A stretch of 64,000 nucleotides of DNA from Methylophilus aquaticus (lineage in GTDB: Bacteria; Pseudomonadota; Gammaproteobacteria; Burkholderiales; Methylophilaceae): positions 62,001-126,000 of the forward strand of contig NZ_JAVCAP010000002.1 in NCBI RefSeq assembly GCF_030769565.1, in the 5' to 3' direction. The notes under the pieces were generated by a model, which was given only the letters and a program-made list of their open reading frames with translations, was not told the DNA's origin and did not search any database. Each line of letters opens with the position of its first letter. The first letter of the stretch is position 1. Made by a program: the position numbers and the translations under genes. Of the stretch, positions 1-7,520 are shown piece by piece.

Positions 1-344
1 AGGATCTGAAAGGTGTTGGGCAAGCCAGCTTCGCGGTAATGGGCGCGCAACATGCGGTTACACAAGCCATGGAAAGTGCCGGCCCACATGCCACGCGTGT
101 TGATCGGCAGCATACTGGTCAAGCGGGTGAGCATTTCTTTGGCGGCTTTGTTGGTAAACGTCACCGCCATCAGGCCCATGGGCGAGGTTTGCCCGGTTTG
201 AATCAGCCAGGCAATGCGGGTGGTCAGCACGCGGGTTTTGCCACTGCCAGCTCCTGCCAGTATCAGTGCAGAGACATGCGGCAGGGTGACCGCTTGCAAC
301 TGTTTATCATTTAAGCCCTGTAATAAATTATTTTCAGAATACAT
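1..344 (-). CDS. UvrD/Rep-type DNA helicase, N-terminal part (cut by the window edge)
   Basis: Only the first 114 or so codons are present; the gene continues beyond base 1. Read on the minus strand from an ATG at 344, the protein has the superfamily 1 helicase start: a Q-motif-like region (LNDKQLQAV), the Walker A loop AGAGSGKT at about residues 30-37, and motif Ia (VTFTNKAAKEM). These are hallmarks of UvrD, Rep and PcrA, ATP-driven 3'-5' helicases used in repair and replication restart. The fragment is too short to tell UvrD from Rep, so no symbol is given. It is divergent from the small RNA candidate that follows. Confidence 0.85.
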   Translation of the reverse strand, partial: MYSENNLLQGLNDKQLQAVTLPHVSALILAGAGSGKTRVLTTRIAWLIQTGQTSPMGLMAVTFTNKAAKEMLTRLTSMLPINTRGMWAGTFHGLCNRMLRAHYREAGLPNTFQI

Positions 345-447
345 GTCGCTATTATCGCATGATGCAGAGGGTGCGGTGCAGGGACGTTGACTATCATGAC
401 TCGTGCGGAGTTGTTTGAGACTCAATTGATTCGTTTAGATTTCTTCG

Positions 448-581
448 GAACTTTTCAAAACGCGATGCACTCATACTTGCACGATGATGATGAGTCATCT
501 TTCCGCTTCTTTCCTCCCTGAGCGGAAGCCTTTACGATGAGGCCTGTTGCCCCGATTTACCCCTTAATCGGGGCTTTTTTT
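448..581 (+). ncRNA. candidate small RNA with an anti-Shine-Dalgarno loop
   Basis: No open reading frame explains this interval, but it holds a perfect 7-bp hairpin (501-507 with 521-527, TTCCGCT/AGCGGAA) whose loop displays TTTCCTCCCT, a sequence complementary to ribosome binding sites, followed by a strong intrinsic terminator at 549-581. The 5' end is a guess: TTGAGA at 415-420 and TAGATT at 436-441 form a weak promoter with 15-bp spacing. Pyrimidine-rich CCUCC loops are known from regulatory RNAs such as the neisserial NmsR/RcoF and alphaproteobacterial cuckoo RNAs. Homology to those is not claimed. Confidence 0.5.
549..581 (+). terminator. intrinsic terminator of the small RNA candidate
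   Basis: A perfect 9-bp stem, GCCCCGATT (549-557) with AATCGGGGC (566-574), is followed by seven T residues on the plus strand. There is no T-run on the minus strand, so it does not serve trmL, and no plus-strand protein gene lies upstream. Confidence 0.85.
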
Positions 582-597
582 GTCTATCGATTGTGTA

Positions 598-1062
598 TCA
601 GATACCGCCGGTAAATCCAACTTGCCGCCAGGCTTCGTATAGTAAAATGGCTGCTGAGTTTGACAGGTTTAAACTGCGGCTATGCGGCATCATTGGCAGA
701 CGTATTCGGTATTCTGGTAAAAACTCGGCGCGAATATCTTCTGGCAGACCCCGCGACTCGGGGCCAAATACAAACACATCTTCATCCTTAAATTGCAAGT
801 CAGTGTGGCGTGTACTGCCTTTGGTGGTCAGTGCAAACATGCGTTTTCCTGCCAGTGCCTGCTGGCAGGCAGGCCAGTGTTCATAGACTTGCAGGTCGGC
901 ATACTCATGGTAATCGAGGCCTGCGCGCTTGAGGTGTTTGTCCGTGAGTTCAAAGCCCAGTGGCTTGACCAGGTGCAGTTTTGCCCCTGCATTCGCACAC
1001 AGCCGGATGATATTTCCGGTATTTGGGGGAATTTCTGGTTCGAAAAGCACGATATGAAACAT
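598..1062 (-). CDS. trmL: tRNA (cytidine/uridine-34 2'-O)-methyltransferase TrmL
   Basis: This is a 154-residue SPOUT-family methyltransferase. TrmL methylates the ribose of the wobble nucleotide in tRNA-Leu isoacceptors using SAM. The sequence shows the family signatures in order: PPNTGNIIRL near residue 10, FGPESRGLP near residue 100, and the knot-forming SLNLSNSAAILLYEA near the C-terminus. A longer frame begins at 1158, but the start at 1062 (MFHIVLFEPEIPPN) matches the usual TrmL N-terminus and leaves the extra 32 residues as 5' leader. It is divergent from mshE with about 90 bp between the start codons. Confidence 0.93.
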   Translation of the reverse strand: MFHIVLFEPEIPPNTGNIIRLCANAGAKLHLVKPLGFELTDKHLKRAGLDYHEYADLQVYEHWPACQQALAGKRMFALTTKGSTRHTDLQFKDEDVFVFGPESRGLPEDIRAEFLPEYRIRLPMMPHSRSLNLSNSAAILLYEAWRQVGFTGGI

Positions 1063-1151
1063 TTTTTGCAGCTTGTTTGTGAACGTCAAGTTAGAATGTA
1101 GGTGATATGATAGACCATAAAAGTCTGTTTTAAGAGAACAATTACAACGCC

Positions 1152-2858
1152 ATGGCACGTCCCGAAAAAATCAGATTAGGTGAAATTCTGGTCAGACAGA
1201 ATTTCATGAACCCTGCGCAGCTTGAGCAGGCGCTAGAAGAACAGCGAAAAACGGGGCGGCGACTTGGGCGGGTGATCGCCGAAAAAGGCTATGCCAGCGA
1301 GCGTCAAATTGCAGAAGCCGTTGCGCACCAGTTAAATATTCCATTTCTTGACCTGGGTCAGTACGAGCTCGATGTCAAACAAGTCCATAAGCTGCCAGAG
1401 GTACAGGCTAGACGGTTTCGCGCCATTTTACTTGAAGAAAAAATAAACAGTTTCGTAATCGGCATGGTGGATCCTTCGGATGTCTATGCGTATGACGAGC
1501 TGGTCAGACTGCTTAAGCGTGACATTGAAATTGTCGTTGTGCAGGAAAGCCTGCTGATGCAGACGATAGACCGGTCCTATCGCTTGACTGAGGAAATATC
1601 CTCACTGGCACTGGAGCTACAAGAGGATCTGGCGGCCAGCAATGTCGATCTGGCCAGCCTGATGGGCGTGGATCTCGGGATTGATGATGCGCCAGTGGTT
1701 AAGTTGCTGCAAACAATCTTCGAGGATGCAGTGCAGGTTCGCGCTTCGGATATTCACATTGAGCCTCAAGAAAATAAGCTGCTGATCCGGTTCCGGATTG
1801 ATGGTGTCATGCATTTTCAGACGCAGTCCGACATTAAAATTGTGTCTGCCCTGATTATGCGTCTCAAAATTATGGCGGGCCTGGATATTTCGGAAAAACG
1901 GCTGCCACAGGATGGTCGTTTTGGCTTTACGGTCAAAGGCAAGTCAGTGGATATGCGTATCTCCACCATGCCTACCCAATATGGCGAAACGGTCGTGATG
2001 CGCTTGCTGATTCAAAATACTGCTCACTTTCAACTGGATAATCTGGGTATGCCGGCACCATTGCTGGCAAGCTTTCGCAGAATGATTCAGCGACCGAGTG
2101 GTATGGTGCTGGTGACCGGCCCAACGGGTAGTGGTAAAACGACCACACTGTATTCCGCGTTGAATGAACTCAACACGCCAGAGACCAAGGTCATTACGGT
2201 TGAAGATCCGGTAGAATATCGCTTGCCGGGCATTATACAAACGCAAGTGAATGAAAAAATCGAGCTCGACTTCCCCCGACTATTGCGTTCCATTTTGCGT
2301 CAGGATCCGGATATTGTGCTGGTGGGGGAGATGCGCGATGAAGAAACTGCACAAACCGGTTTACGCGCTGCGATGACGGGGCACCTGGTGTTGTCTACGT
2401 TGCATACCAACGATGCCTCTACCGCACCAGTACGCTTGATTGATATGGGTGTGCCACGATTTATGGTGGCCATGTCTTTACTGGGCGTGCTGGCGCAGCG
2501 ATTGTTGAGGCTGGTCTGTCCGCACTGTGCGGTCGAACATACACCAACCGAGTCGGAGGCCACATGGTTGCGCCAGGTCGTGCAATCGGGAGATGTACAG
2601 GGTACTTTTAGGCATGGTCGCGGCTGTCAGCATTGTAATCGTACTGGATATTTGGGGCGCGTCGGTCTGTATGAGTTTCTTGAAATGACTAACGATCTTG
2701 CCATGGCTGCAAACATGCAGGACACCAACATCTTTATTCAAAAAGCACGTGAGCGTTTGCAGGGTAAAACGCTGCGTGATCAATCATTGCAACTGGCCTT
2801 GCAGGGCAAAACCACGCTTGATGAAATTATGCGTGCAGATAACCAGTTTGAAGAGTAA
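1152..2858 (+). CDS. mshE: MSHA pilus extension ATPase MshE (GspE/PilB family)
   Basis: This 568-residue cytoplasmic hexameric ATPase powers pilus extension. It has two N-terminal MshEN-type repeats (RLGEILV... from residue 8 and RRLGRVI... from about 36, each ending in a conserved Q), the fold that binds cyclic-di-GMP in Vibrio MshE. The ATPase core follows: Walker A GPTGSGKT near residue 322, and the Asp/Walker B segment DPDIVLVGEMRD near 388, then STLHTND. A CPHC...CQHC tetracysteine lies near 456-496. The first MshEN repeat has Asn where Gly is common (RQNF), so ligand binding needs testing. It starts the msh locus and lies 5 bp from mshG. Confidence 0.95.
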   Translation: MARPEKIRLGEILVRQNFMNPAQLEQALEEQRKTGRRLGRVIAEKGYASERQIAEAVAHQLNIPFLDLGQYELDVKQVHKLPEVQARRFRAILLEEKINSFVIGMVDPSDVYAYDELVRLLKRDIEIVVVQESLLMQTIDRSYRLTEEISSLALELQEDLAASNVDLASLMGVDLGIDDAPVVKLLQTIFEDAVQVRASDIHIEPQENKLLIRFRIDGVMHFQTQSDIKIVSALIMRLKIMAGLDISEKRLPQDGRFGFTVKGKSVDMRISTMPTQYGETVVMRLLIQNTAHFQLDNLGMPAPLLASFRRMIQRPSGMVLVTGPTGSGKTTTLYSALNELNTPETKVITVEDPVEYRLPGIIQTQVNEKIELDFPRLLRSILRQDPDIVLVGEMRDEETAQTGLRAAMTGHLVLSTLHTNDASTAPVRLIDMGVPRFMVAMSLLGVLAQRLLRLVCPHCAVEHTPTESEATWLRQVVQSGDVQGTFRHGRGCQHCNRTGYLGRVGLYEFLEMTNDLAMAANMQDTNIFIQKARERLQGKTLRDQSLQLALQGKTTLDEIMRADNQFEE

Positions 2859-2863
2859 TCAGT

Positions 2864-4084
2864 ATGCCAACTTTTGAATATAAAGGCCGTAGTGAAGACG
2901 GTATGATTGTTAGCGGGGTGCAAGAGGCCGCTGATCTTGACGCACTGGGTTCGGCCCTGATGCTCTCCCGCATTACGCCAATTGAAATTAAACAGAGAAA
3001 TGCAGGTGCAGCGGTTGCATTTAATTTGTTTCAAGAAAAAGTCACCAGTCTTGACGTGATGCTATTCAGTCGTCAGATGTATACCCTGCTCAAAGCCGGT
3101 ATCCCTATCATGCGTGCCTTGAATGGTATTCAAAATACGGTTGGGAATGCGCAACTTGCCCGTGTGGTTGGCCAACTCAGGACCAGCCTGGATTCCGGGC
3201 GGGAATTGTCGGTGGCGATGAATGAGCATCCCAAAGTATTTGATGGCTTTTATATCAACATGATCAGGGTGGGAGAAACCACAGGCAACCTGGATAATAT
3301 TTTTTTAAGGCTTTCGGATCATATCGAGTTTGATCGCTTCATGCGCGGCCAAATTAAATCTGCATTGCGTTATCCAACGTTTGTGATTACTGCAATGGCC
3401 ATCGCGATTGTGGTAATTAATGTGATGGTGATTCCACAATTTGAAAAAGTATTTGCCAGCATGCACGCCGAATTGCCATTAATTACCAAAATGCTGATTG
3501 CGTTTTCGAGCTTTATGCGTAACTACTGGTTTGTGCTGATTGCGCTTATTTTTGGGGCATTCTGGGCGTTTAAAAGTTATATTTCAAGCAAACTTGGCCG
3601 TTCAAATTGGGATCAGTTTAAAATGCGCATCCCGATTGCAGGAAAAATTATATTTAAAGGCACGATGGCCAGATTTGCACGTAGCTTCGCCCTTTCTACC
3701 CGCAGTGGCTTGCCCATTCTTTCATCTTTGAAGCTGGTATCGCAAACGGTCGAAAATGAATATATTTCCGCGCGCATTATGAGCATGTCGGCTGGCATTG
3801 AGCGTGGCGAAACCATTTTGCGTACCGCCACGCAAACCGGCGTATTCAATCCGTTGGTCTTGCAAATGATCGCCGTGGGGGAGGAGTCTGGCTCTCTTGA
3901 CGAATTAATGCAGGAAATCGCCGACATGTATCAGTCGGATGTGGAGTACGACGTCAAAACACTGGGTGCGCAAATTGAGCCGATTTTAATTATCTTTTTG
4001 GGTGTGCTGGTCCTGATATTGGCATTGGGCGTTTTCTTGCCAATGTGGGATATGAGTTCAGTAATGTTGAAAGGGGGAGGCTAA
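2864..4084 (+). CDS. mshG: MSHA pilus inner-membrane platform protein MshG (GspF/PilC family)
   Basis: This 406-residue polytopic membrane protein belongs to the GspF/PilC family, the inner-membrane platform that links the cytoplasmic ATPase to the growing pilus. It contains two copies of the T2SSF helical domain (about residues 65-190 and 270-390) separated by a transmembrane segment, and ends with a hydrophobic helix (ILIIFLGVLVLILALGVFL). Motifs such as LLKAGIPI and VGEESGSLDELM are typical. It starts 5 bp after mshE and is surely co-transcribed with it. A 230-bp gap then separates it from the pilin genes. Confidence 0.95.
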   Translation: MPTFEYKGRSEDGMIVSGVQEAADLDALGSALMLSRITPIEIKQRNAGAAVAFNLFQEKVTSLDVMLFSRQMYTLLKAGIPIMRALNGIQNTVGNAQLARVVGQLRTSLDSGRELSVAMNEHPKVFDGFYINMIRVGETTGNLDNIFLRLSDHIEFDRFMRGQIKSALRYPTFVITAMAIAIVVINVMVIPQFEKVFASMHAELPLITKMLIAFSSFMRNYWFVLIALIFGAFWAFKSYISSKLGRSNWDQFKMRIPIAGKIIFKGTMARFARSFALSTRSGLPILSSLKLVSQTVENEYISARIMSMSAGIERGETILRTATQTGVFNPLVLQMIAVGEESGSLDELMQEIADMYQSDVEYDVKTLGAQIEPILIIFLGVLVLILALGVFLPMWDMSSVMLKGGG

Positions 4085-4225
4085 AGGTGACGATTTTTGC
4101 TGGTGTGTTGATGGAATGGCTTAATGCGGTTTCTAAATGATTGGAAACCTCTCCTGGGCTGTAGCATTTTATGAATGTATTGGTGTGAGATGTTAATGAT
4201 TTTTACCAGATACGACCAAAAGTGG

Positions 4226-4242
4226 CTGGTACAACTTTTGCT
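4226..4242 (+). promoter_or_regulatory. sigma-54 promoter of the major pilin gene mshA
   Basis: CTGGTACAACTTTTGCT matches the sigma-54 consensus TGGCACG-N4-TTGCW with the invariant GG (-24) and GC (-12) exactly ten bases apart. Transcription would begin near 4253, giving a leader of about 62 nt before the mshA start. Sigma-54 control is common for type IV pilin genes. It implies an activator with an AAA+ domain, which is not in this window. Confidence 0.75.
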
Positions 4243-4314
4243 TATTGGAAAATAACGCAGTTTAGACCTGTCGCTGTGTTAATAAAGGCAGGATATTTTG
4301 ATTAGGAGTGTTAA

Positions 4315-4758
4315 ATGAAAAAGCAGGCTGGTTTTACATTGGTTGAGTTGGTGGTAGTAATTGCAGTGTTGGGTATTTTGGCGGCAACTGCATTACCAAG
4401 ATTTGTGAATGTGCAGTCTAATGCACGCGTCGCAGCAGGTAATGGCCTTGCCGCGTCACTCAGGTCTTCGGCAAATCTTGCACGCGCTGCTTGGATAGCG
4501 GCTGGTAGCAATGCAGCGGTATTATCTGTACCAATGGATGGTAATAACGTGACAGTGACTGCCAACGGTTATCCAACTGCTGATGCAGCTGGAATTGTCG
4601 CTGCTCTTCAAGCAGTTGATGGTCAATTTGTTCCAGCTCACAATGCTGGTGTAACGACATTCACGGTAGGTGGTTTTGCCAACTGTACAGTCGTTTATAC
4701 TGCGGCAACAGGTGTCGTGACTACGCCTACTTTAAACGCTGCAAATTGCGGTGGTTAA
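4315..4758 (+). CDS. mshA: MSHA major pilin MshA (type IVa prepilin)
   Basis: This 147-residue type IV prepilin has a short class III leader (MKKQAG) cut by PilD before FTLVELVVVIAVLGI, with the essential Glu at mature position 5 and a hydrophobic N-terminal helix. The C-terminal region has a Cys pair (residues about 124 and 145) that would form the usual D-loop disulfide. The start is supported by AGGAG just upstream. It follows a sigma-54 promoter and heads the pilin cluster, so it is the likely major subunit. Its assignment as MshA rather than MshB rests on position and size. Confidence 0.85.
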   Translation: MKKQAGFTLVELVVVIAVLGILAATALPRFVNVQSNARVAAGNGLAASLRSSANLARAAWIAAGSNAAVLSVPMDGNNVTVTANGYPTADAAGIVAALQAVDGQFVPAHNAGVTTFTVGGFANCTVVYTAATGVVTTPTLNAANCGG

Positions 4759-4770
4759 TCTCCGTTTTTT

Positions 4771-5226
4771 ATGAAGCGTTCTTGTGGCTTCACTTTGGTC
4801 GAATTGGTGGCAATCATTGCAACTGTAAGTATTTTAGCCGCGGTTTCTGGATCAAGATATGTCAGTAGCGATGTTTTCGAAACCCGCGGCGATGCGGGTT
4901 TGTTGTCCTCAACGCTGCGCTATGCACAGAAGACTGCCATTGCCCAGCGCCGGGTAGTGTATACAGTGTATAGCGCGACCGTGCCGCCCAGTCTAAGAGT
5001 CTGCTTTACTCTGGATTGCAGCCAGACTGTGACAAACCCCGAGAACGGCAATCCGTATGCTTTTGTGTTTTCGCGCAATGTACAGGTCGATGCCGCAACG
5101 ATAGGTTTCGACTCATTAGGTCGGCCTGTGCCTAATGCCAATGCCGCTTTTGTGGTGACAAATAAAAACAACAACAGTCAGTTGGTGACAATTAATGTTG
5201 AGGCTGATACAGGGTACATACGTTAA
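4771..5226 (+). CDS. mshC: MSHA minor pilin, GspH/MshC-like
   Basis: This 151-residue prepilin begins MKRSCG followed by FTLVELVAIIATVSILAAV, so it keeps the prepilin peptidase site and Glu5. The body (a pattern of RGDAGLLSSTLRYAQKTA, then a beta-rich end) resembles GspH/FimT pseudopilins. It lies 12 bp after mshA in the position where mshC occurs in Vibrio. It is probably part of the pilus tip complex with MshD, MshO and MshP. The symbol is assigned mainly from gene order. Confidence 0.75.
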   Translation: MKRSCGFTLVELVAIIATVSILAAVSGSRYVSSDVFETRGDAGLLSSTLRYAQKTAIAQRRVVYTVYSATVPPSLRVCFTLDCSQTVTNPENGNPYAFVFSRNVQVDAATIGFDSLGRPVPNANAAFVVTNKNNNSQLVTINVEADTGYIR

Positions 5227-5259
5227 TCCTTTACCGGCTGGCCGGGTTAATCATCAAAC

Positions 5260-5868
5260 ATGGGCAATTTCATAAAAAAACAGCATTATTGCCAGTCCAA
5301 AAATGCCAGTGGATTCTCATTGGTTGAGTTGGTGGTGTTCATTACCATTGTGTCCGTGACATTGGCTGGTGTGATCGGTGCTTTAAGTTATATGGTCGGC
5401 CACAGCGCGGACCCATTGGCGCGCAAACAGACTTTGGCGATTGCCGAGTCCATTTTGCAAGAGGCCATGCAAATGCCTTTTACCTATTGTGATCCCGACG
5501 ATGTCAATGCCCCGACGGCCAATAGTGCGGCGGATTGTACCGTTGCACAGAACAGTGTGACCGGCCCAGTGCCCAATACCGAAAGTCGTTACAGCGCCAC
5601 CGAGCCGTTGGACAATGTGGCAGATTATGCCGGTTTCAGCATGCCTGATGCGCAATGTGCAGGGATTTGCCGTGTGGGAGATGTCACACCCATCACCGGG
5701 CTGACGGGGTATCAAGTTTCAGTTTCAATGGCAAATGTGGGGGGCGCGGGCAGTTTTGCAGGCGTACCTGCCAATGATGCCTTGCAAATTACCGTGACTG
5801 TAACCGGCCCGGCCAACGCGCGCGTTACGCTCACAGGCGTCAGGTTCAGATATGCGCCGCGCGTATAA
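5260..5868 (+). CDS. mshD: MSHA minor pilin MshD-like
   Basis: This 202-residue protein has a prepilin signal with a longer leader of about 18 residues ending in ASG, then FSLVELVVFITIVSVTLAGV. The conserved Glu5 is present. It then shows IAESILQEAMQMPFTYC, a feature of MshD and PilV-type minor pilins, and several Cys residues that may pair. Its last 17 bases overlap the start of mshO, which implies translational coupling. It likely initiates or caps the pilus together with its neighbours. Confidence 0.8.
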   Translation: MGNFIKKQHYCQSKNASGFSLVELVVFITIVSVTLAGVIGALSYMVGHSADPLARKQTLAIAESILQEAMQMPFTYCDPDDVNAPTANSAADCTVAQNSVTGPVPNTESRYSATEPLDNVADYAGFSMPDAQCAGICRVGDVTPITGLTGYQVSVSMANVGGAGSFAGVPANDALQITVTVTGPANARVTLTGVRFRYAPRV

Positions 5869-6679
5869 GTCAGTATTGCCAGGCACACAGCCCGGCTTCA
5901 CCTTGGTGGAGCTGGTGGTCGTGATTGCTGTCATGGGCATTCTTGGCGGCATGTCCATGATTTTTATTCAGCGTGTCGTGCAAGGCTATGCCAACTCCGA
6001 AACGTATTTTCAGTTGGTGGATATGTCTGACAATGCCTTGCGACGAATCAAGCGCGATATCCGAAATGCGGTGCCAAATAGTGTCAGAATTTCAGCCAAC
6101 GGCCAAATCATCGAGTTTCTGCCCATTACACATGGTGGGCGTTATCGTAATGGCACGACCAGCACAGGTGCTGGGAATCCTCTGGACTTTGCTACCAGCA
6201 ACGATACATTTGATGTATTGGGCCCGCCGGTACCAAATGTGAGTGCTGGTGATGGCCTGGTTATTTATAACATGGGCATTGCCGGGGCCGATGTCTATAA
6301 TGGTGACGATTACCGCAGCTTGACCAGCTTAGGCCCTAACCAGTCTCAGCTAACTTTTAGTGGCCTACCTTTTCCGTATGTCTCACCTGGCAGGCGCTTT
6401 TATGTGGTGAGTACTGCTGCACTGTATGTGTGTGACCTTGCAACCGGACGCTTGCTGATGTATACCGGGTACCCTGTGGTTGCAGGCTTGCCCGCGAGTG
6501 TGGCAGACCTAGCTGCTTATACGCCCCATGTGATTTCCGAGTTCGTCAGTGAATGCAGATTTAGTCTGGATAATGGCGTGATGGAGCATAGTGGTGTGCT
6601 GAGCGTGAACCTCAGGCTGCTCAGAAATGGCGCGATGATCAGACTGTTTCATATGATTGATTTGGTGAATTCAGCATGA
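5852..6679 (+). CDS. mshO: MSHA minor pilin MshO-like (PilW/GspJ type)
   Basis: This 275-residue prepilin starts MRRAYKSVLPGTQPG before FTLVELVVVIAVMGILGG, with the cleavage Gly and Glu5 intact. The long beta-rich body and the segment DNALRRIKRDIRNAVPNSVR fit the GspJ/PilW group, to which MshO belongs. It overlaps mshD upstream by 17 bp and mshP downstream by 4 bp (ATGA), so the minor pilins are translationally coupled and probably made in fixed ratio. Confidence 0.8.
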   Translation: MRRAYKSVLPGTQPGFTLVELVVVIAVMGILGGMSMIFIQRVVQGYANSETYFQLVDMSDNALRRIKRDIRNAVPNSVRISANGQIIEFLPITHGGRYRNGTTSTGAGNPLDFATSNDTFDVLGPPVPNVSAGDGLVIYNMGIAGADVYNGDDYRSLTSLGPNQSQLTFSGLPFPYVSPGRRFYVVSTAALYVCDLATGRLLMYTGYPVVAGLPASVADLAAYTPHVISEFVSECRFSLDNGVMEHSGVLSVNLRLLRNGAMIRLFHMIDLVNSA

Positions 6680-7113
6680 GAGCCTATTTCAACAGAGGCA
6701 TTGCCTTGCCTATGGCGATTTTTGTGCTGGTGGTGCTGTCTGCCATGGTCGGCTATTTAATGCGCATGTTTTTACTTGCCAATGTGACGGCTACGCAGGA
6801 AATATTGGCTACCCGCGCTTATTTTGCAGCCAGGGCAGGGGTTGAGTGGGCTGCCTATCAGGTGTTACTCCCTGGCTCAACCACGATGCAAGCCTGCCCT
6901 GCCAGTCAAACACTTACGATTAACGGTTTTGCAGTGGTACTATCTTGCCAGTCGTATAATTACAGTGATACCTCCGGTACAGAAAATGTGACAATCTATC
7001 AACTGATTGCGACAGCCTCTCAAGGTGCGCAAGGCGCACAAGATTATGTCGAGCGGCAGGTGCAGGTGTCATTGAGCCGTTGTCTGTTTGCCACCGGCGG
7101 TGAGTGTAGTTGA
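6676..7113 (+). CDS. mshP: MSHA biogenesis protein MshP
   Basis: This 145-residue protein has an N-terminal hydrophobic segment (GIALPMAIFVLVVLSAMVGYLMRM) like that of PilX/GspK-type minor pilins but without the canonical Glu5, as expected for MshP. The motif ATQEILATRAYFAARAGVEWAAYQ follows, which is typical of the family. Two Cys pairs lie in the C-terminal half. Its start overlaps the mshO stop by four bases. A 228-bp gap before mshQ follows, so mshQ may need its own promoter. Confidence 0.8.
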   Translation: MRAYFNRGIALPMAIFVLVVLSAMVGYLMRMFLLANVTATQEILATRAYFAARAGVEWAAYQVLLPGSTTMQACPASQTLTINGFAVVLSCQSYNYSDTSGTENVTIYQLIATASQGAQGAQDYVERQVQVSLSRCLFATGGECS

Positions 7114-7334
7114 TACTAGACATTGATTTTATTGAAAAAAATACGTGGTTTTTCTATTCTTACTCAGTGAATTGTAATTAAATAATAGAATTAGAATAAA
7201 GTAGTAATATCAAGAGTCCTTGTTTTAAAGTGGCGCCCCTTAAAGTAAGGGCTGTTAATGGCAAAATCATATGCTGGCAATGATTGGTTGTGGTCATGAG
7301 AGCCCTTTAAATGGGTATGCCAAGTATAAGGTAA

Positions 7335-7520
7335 GCAAAAGATGATGAAACCAACAAACATGCGATCTCTTTCGGTTCACTCTCAAATGGTTACATTGCG
7401 TCTCCGGTCCAGCAGCATGATGAATTGCTTGATCTCGTCGCTTCTGCAAGCGCTGGAAAGCATGGTAATGTATTTTCCAACATACATTCTGCACCGGGTA
7501 AAAAAAGCCTTTCTAAAACT
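7335..7520 (+). pseudogene. out-of-frame coding-like remnant at the 5' end of mshQ
   Basis: A 62-codon open frame in a different phase from mshQ gives a natural-looking protein with ordinary codon use (for example NKHAISFGSLSNGYIASPVQ, then HDELLDLVASASAGKH) and stops at 7521. It has no ATG and is preceded directly by TAA at 7332. By contrast, the mshQ frame here reads as an unlikely Met/Ser/Leu-rich string. It may be the end of a lost gene or a frameshifted N-terminus. The call rests on sequence quality only. Confidence 0.3.

Noticed and set aside
7200-7330. A possible sigma-54 promoter before mshQ
   Set aside because: GG and GC pairs are present near TGGCAAAATC and TGGCAATGAT, but the ten-base spacing required is not met.
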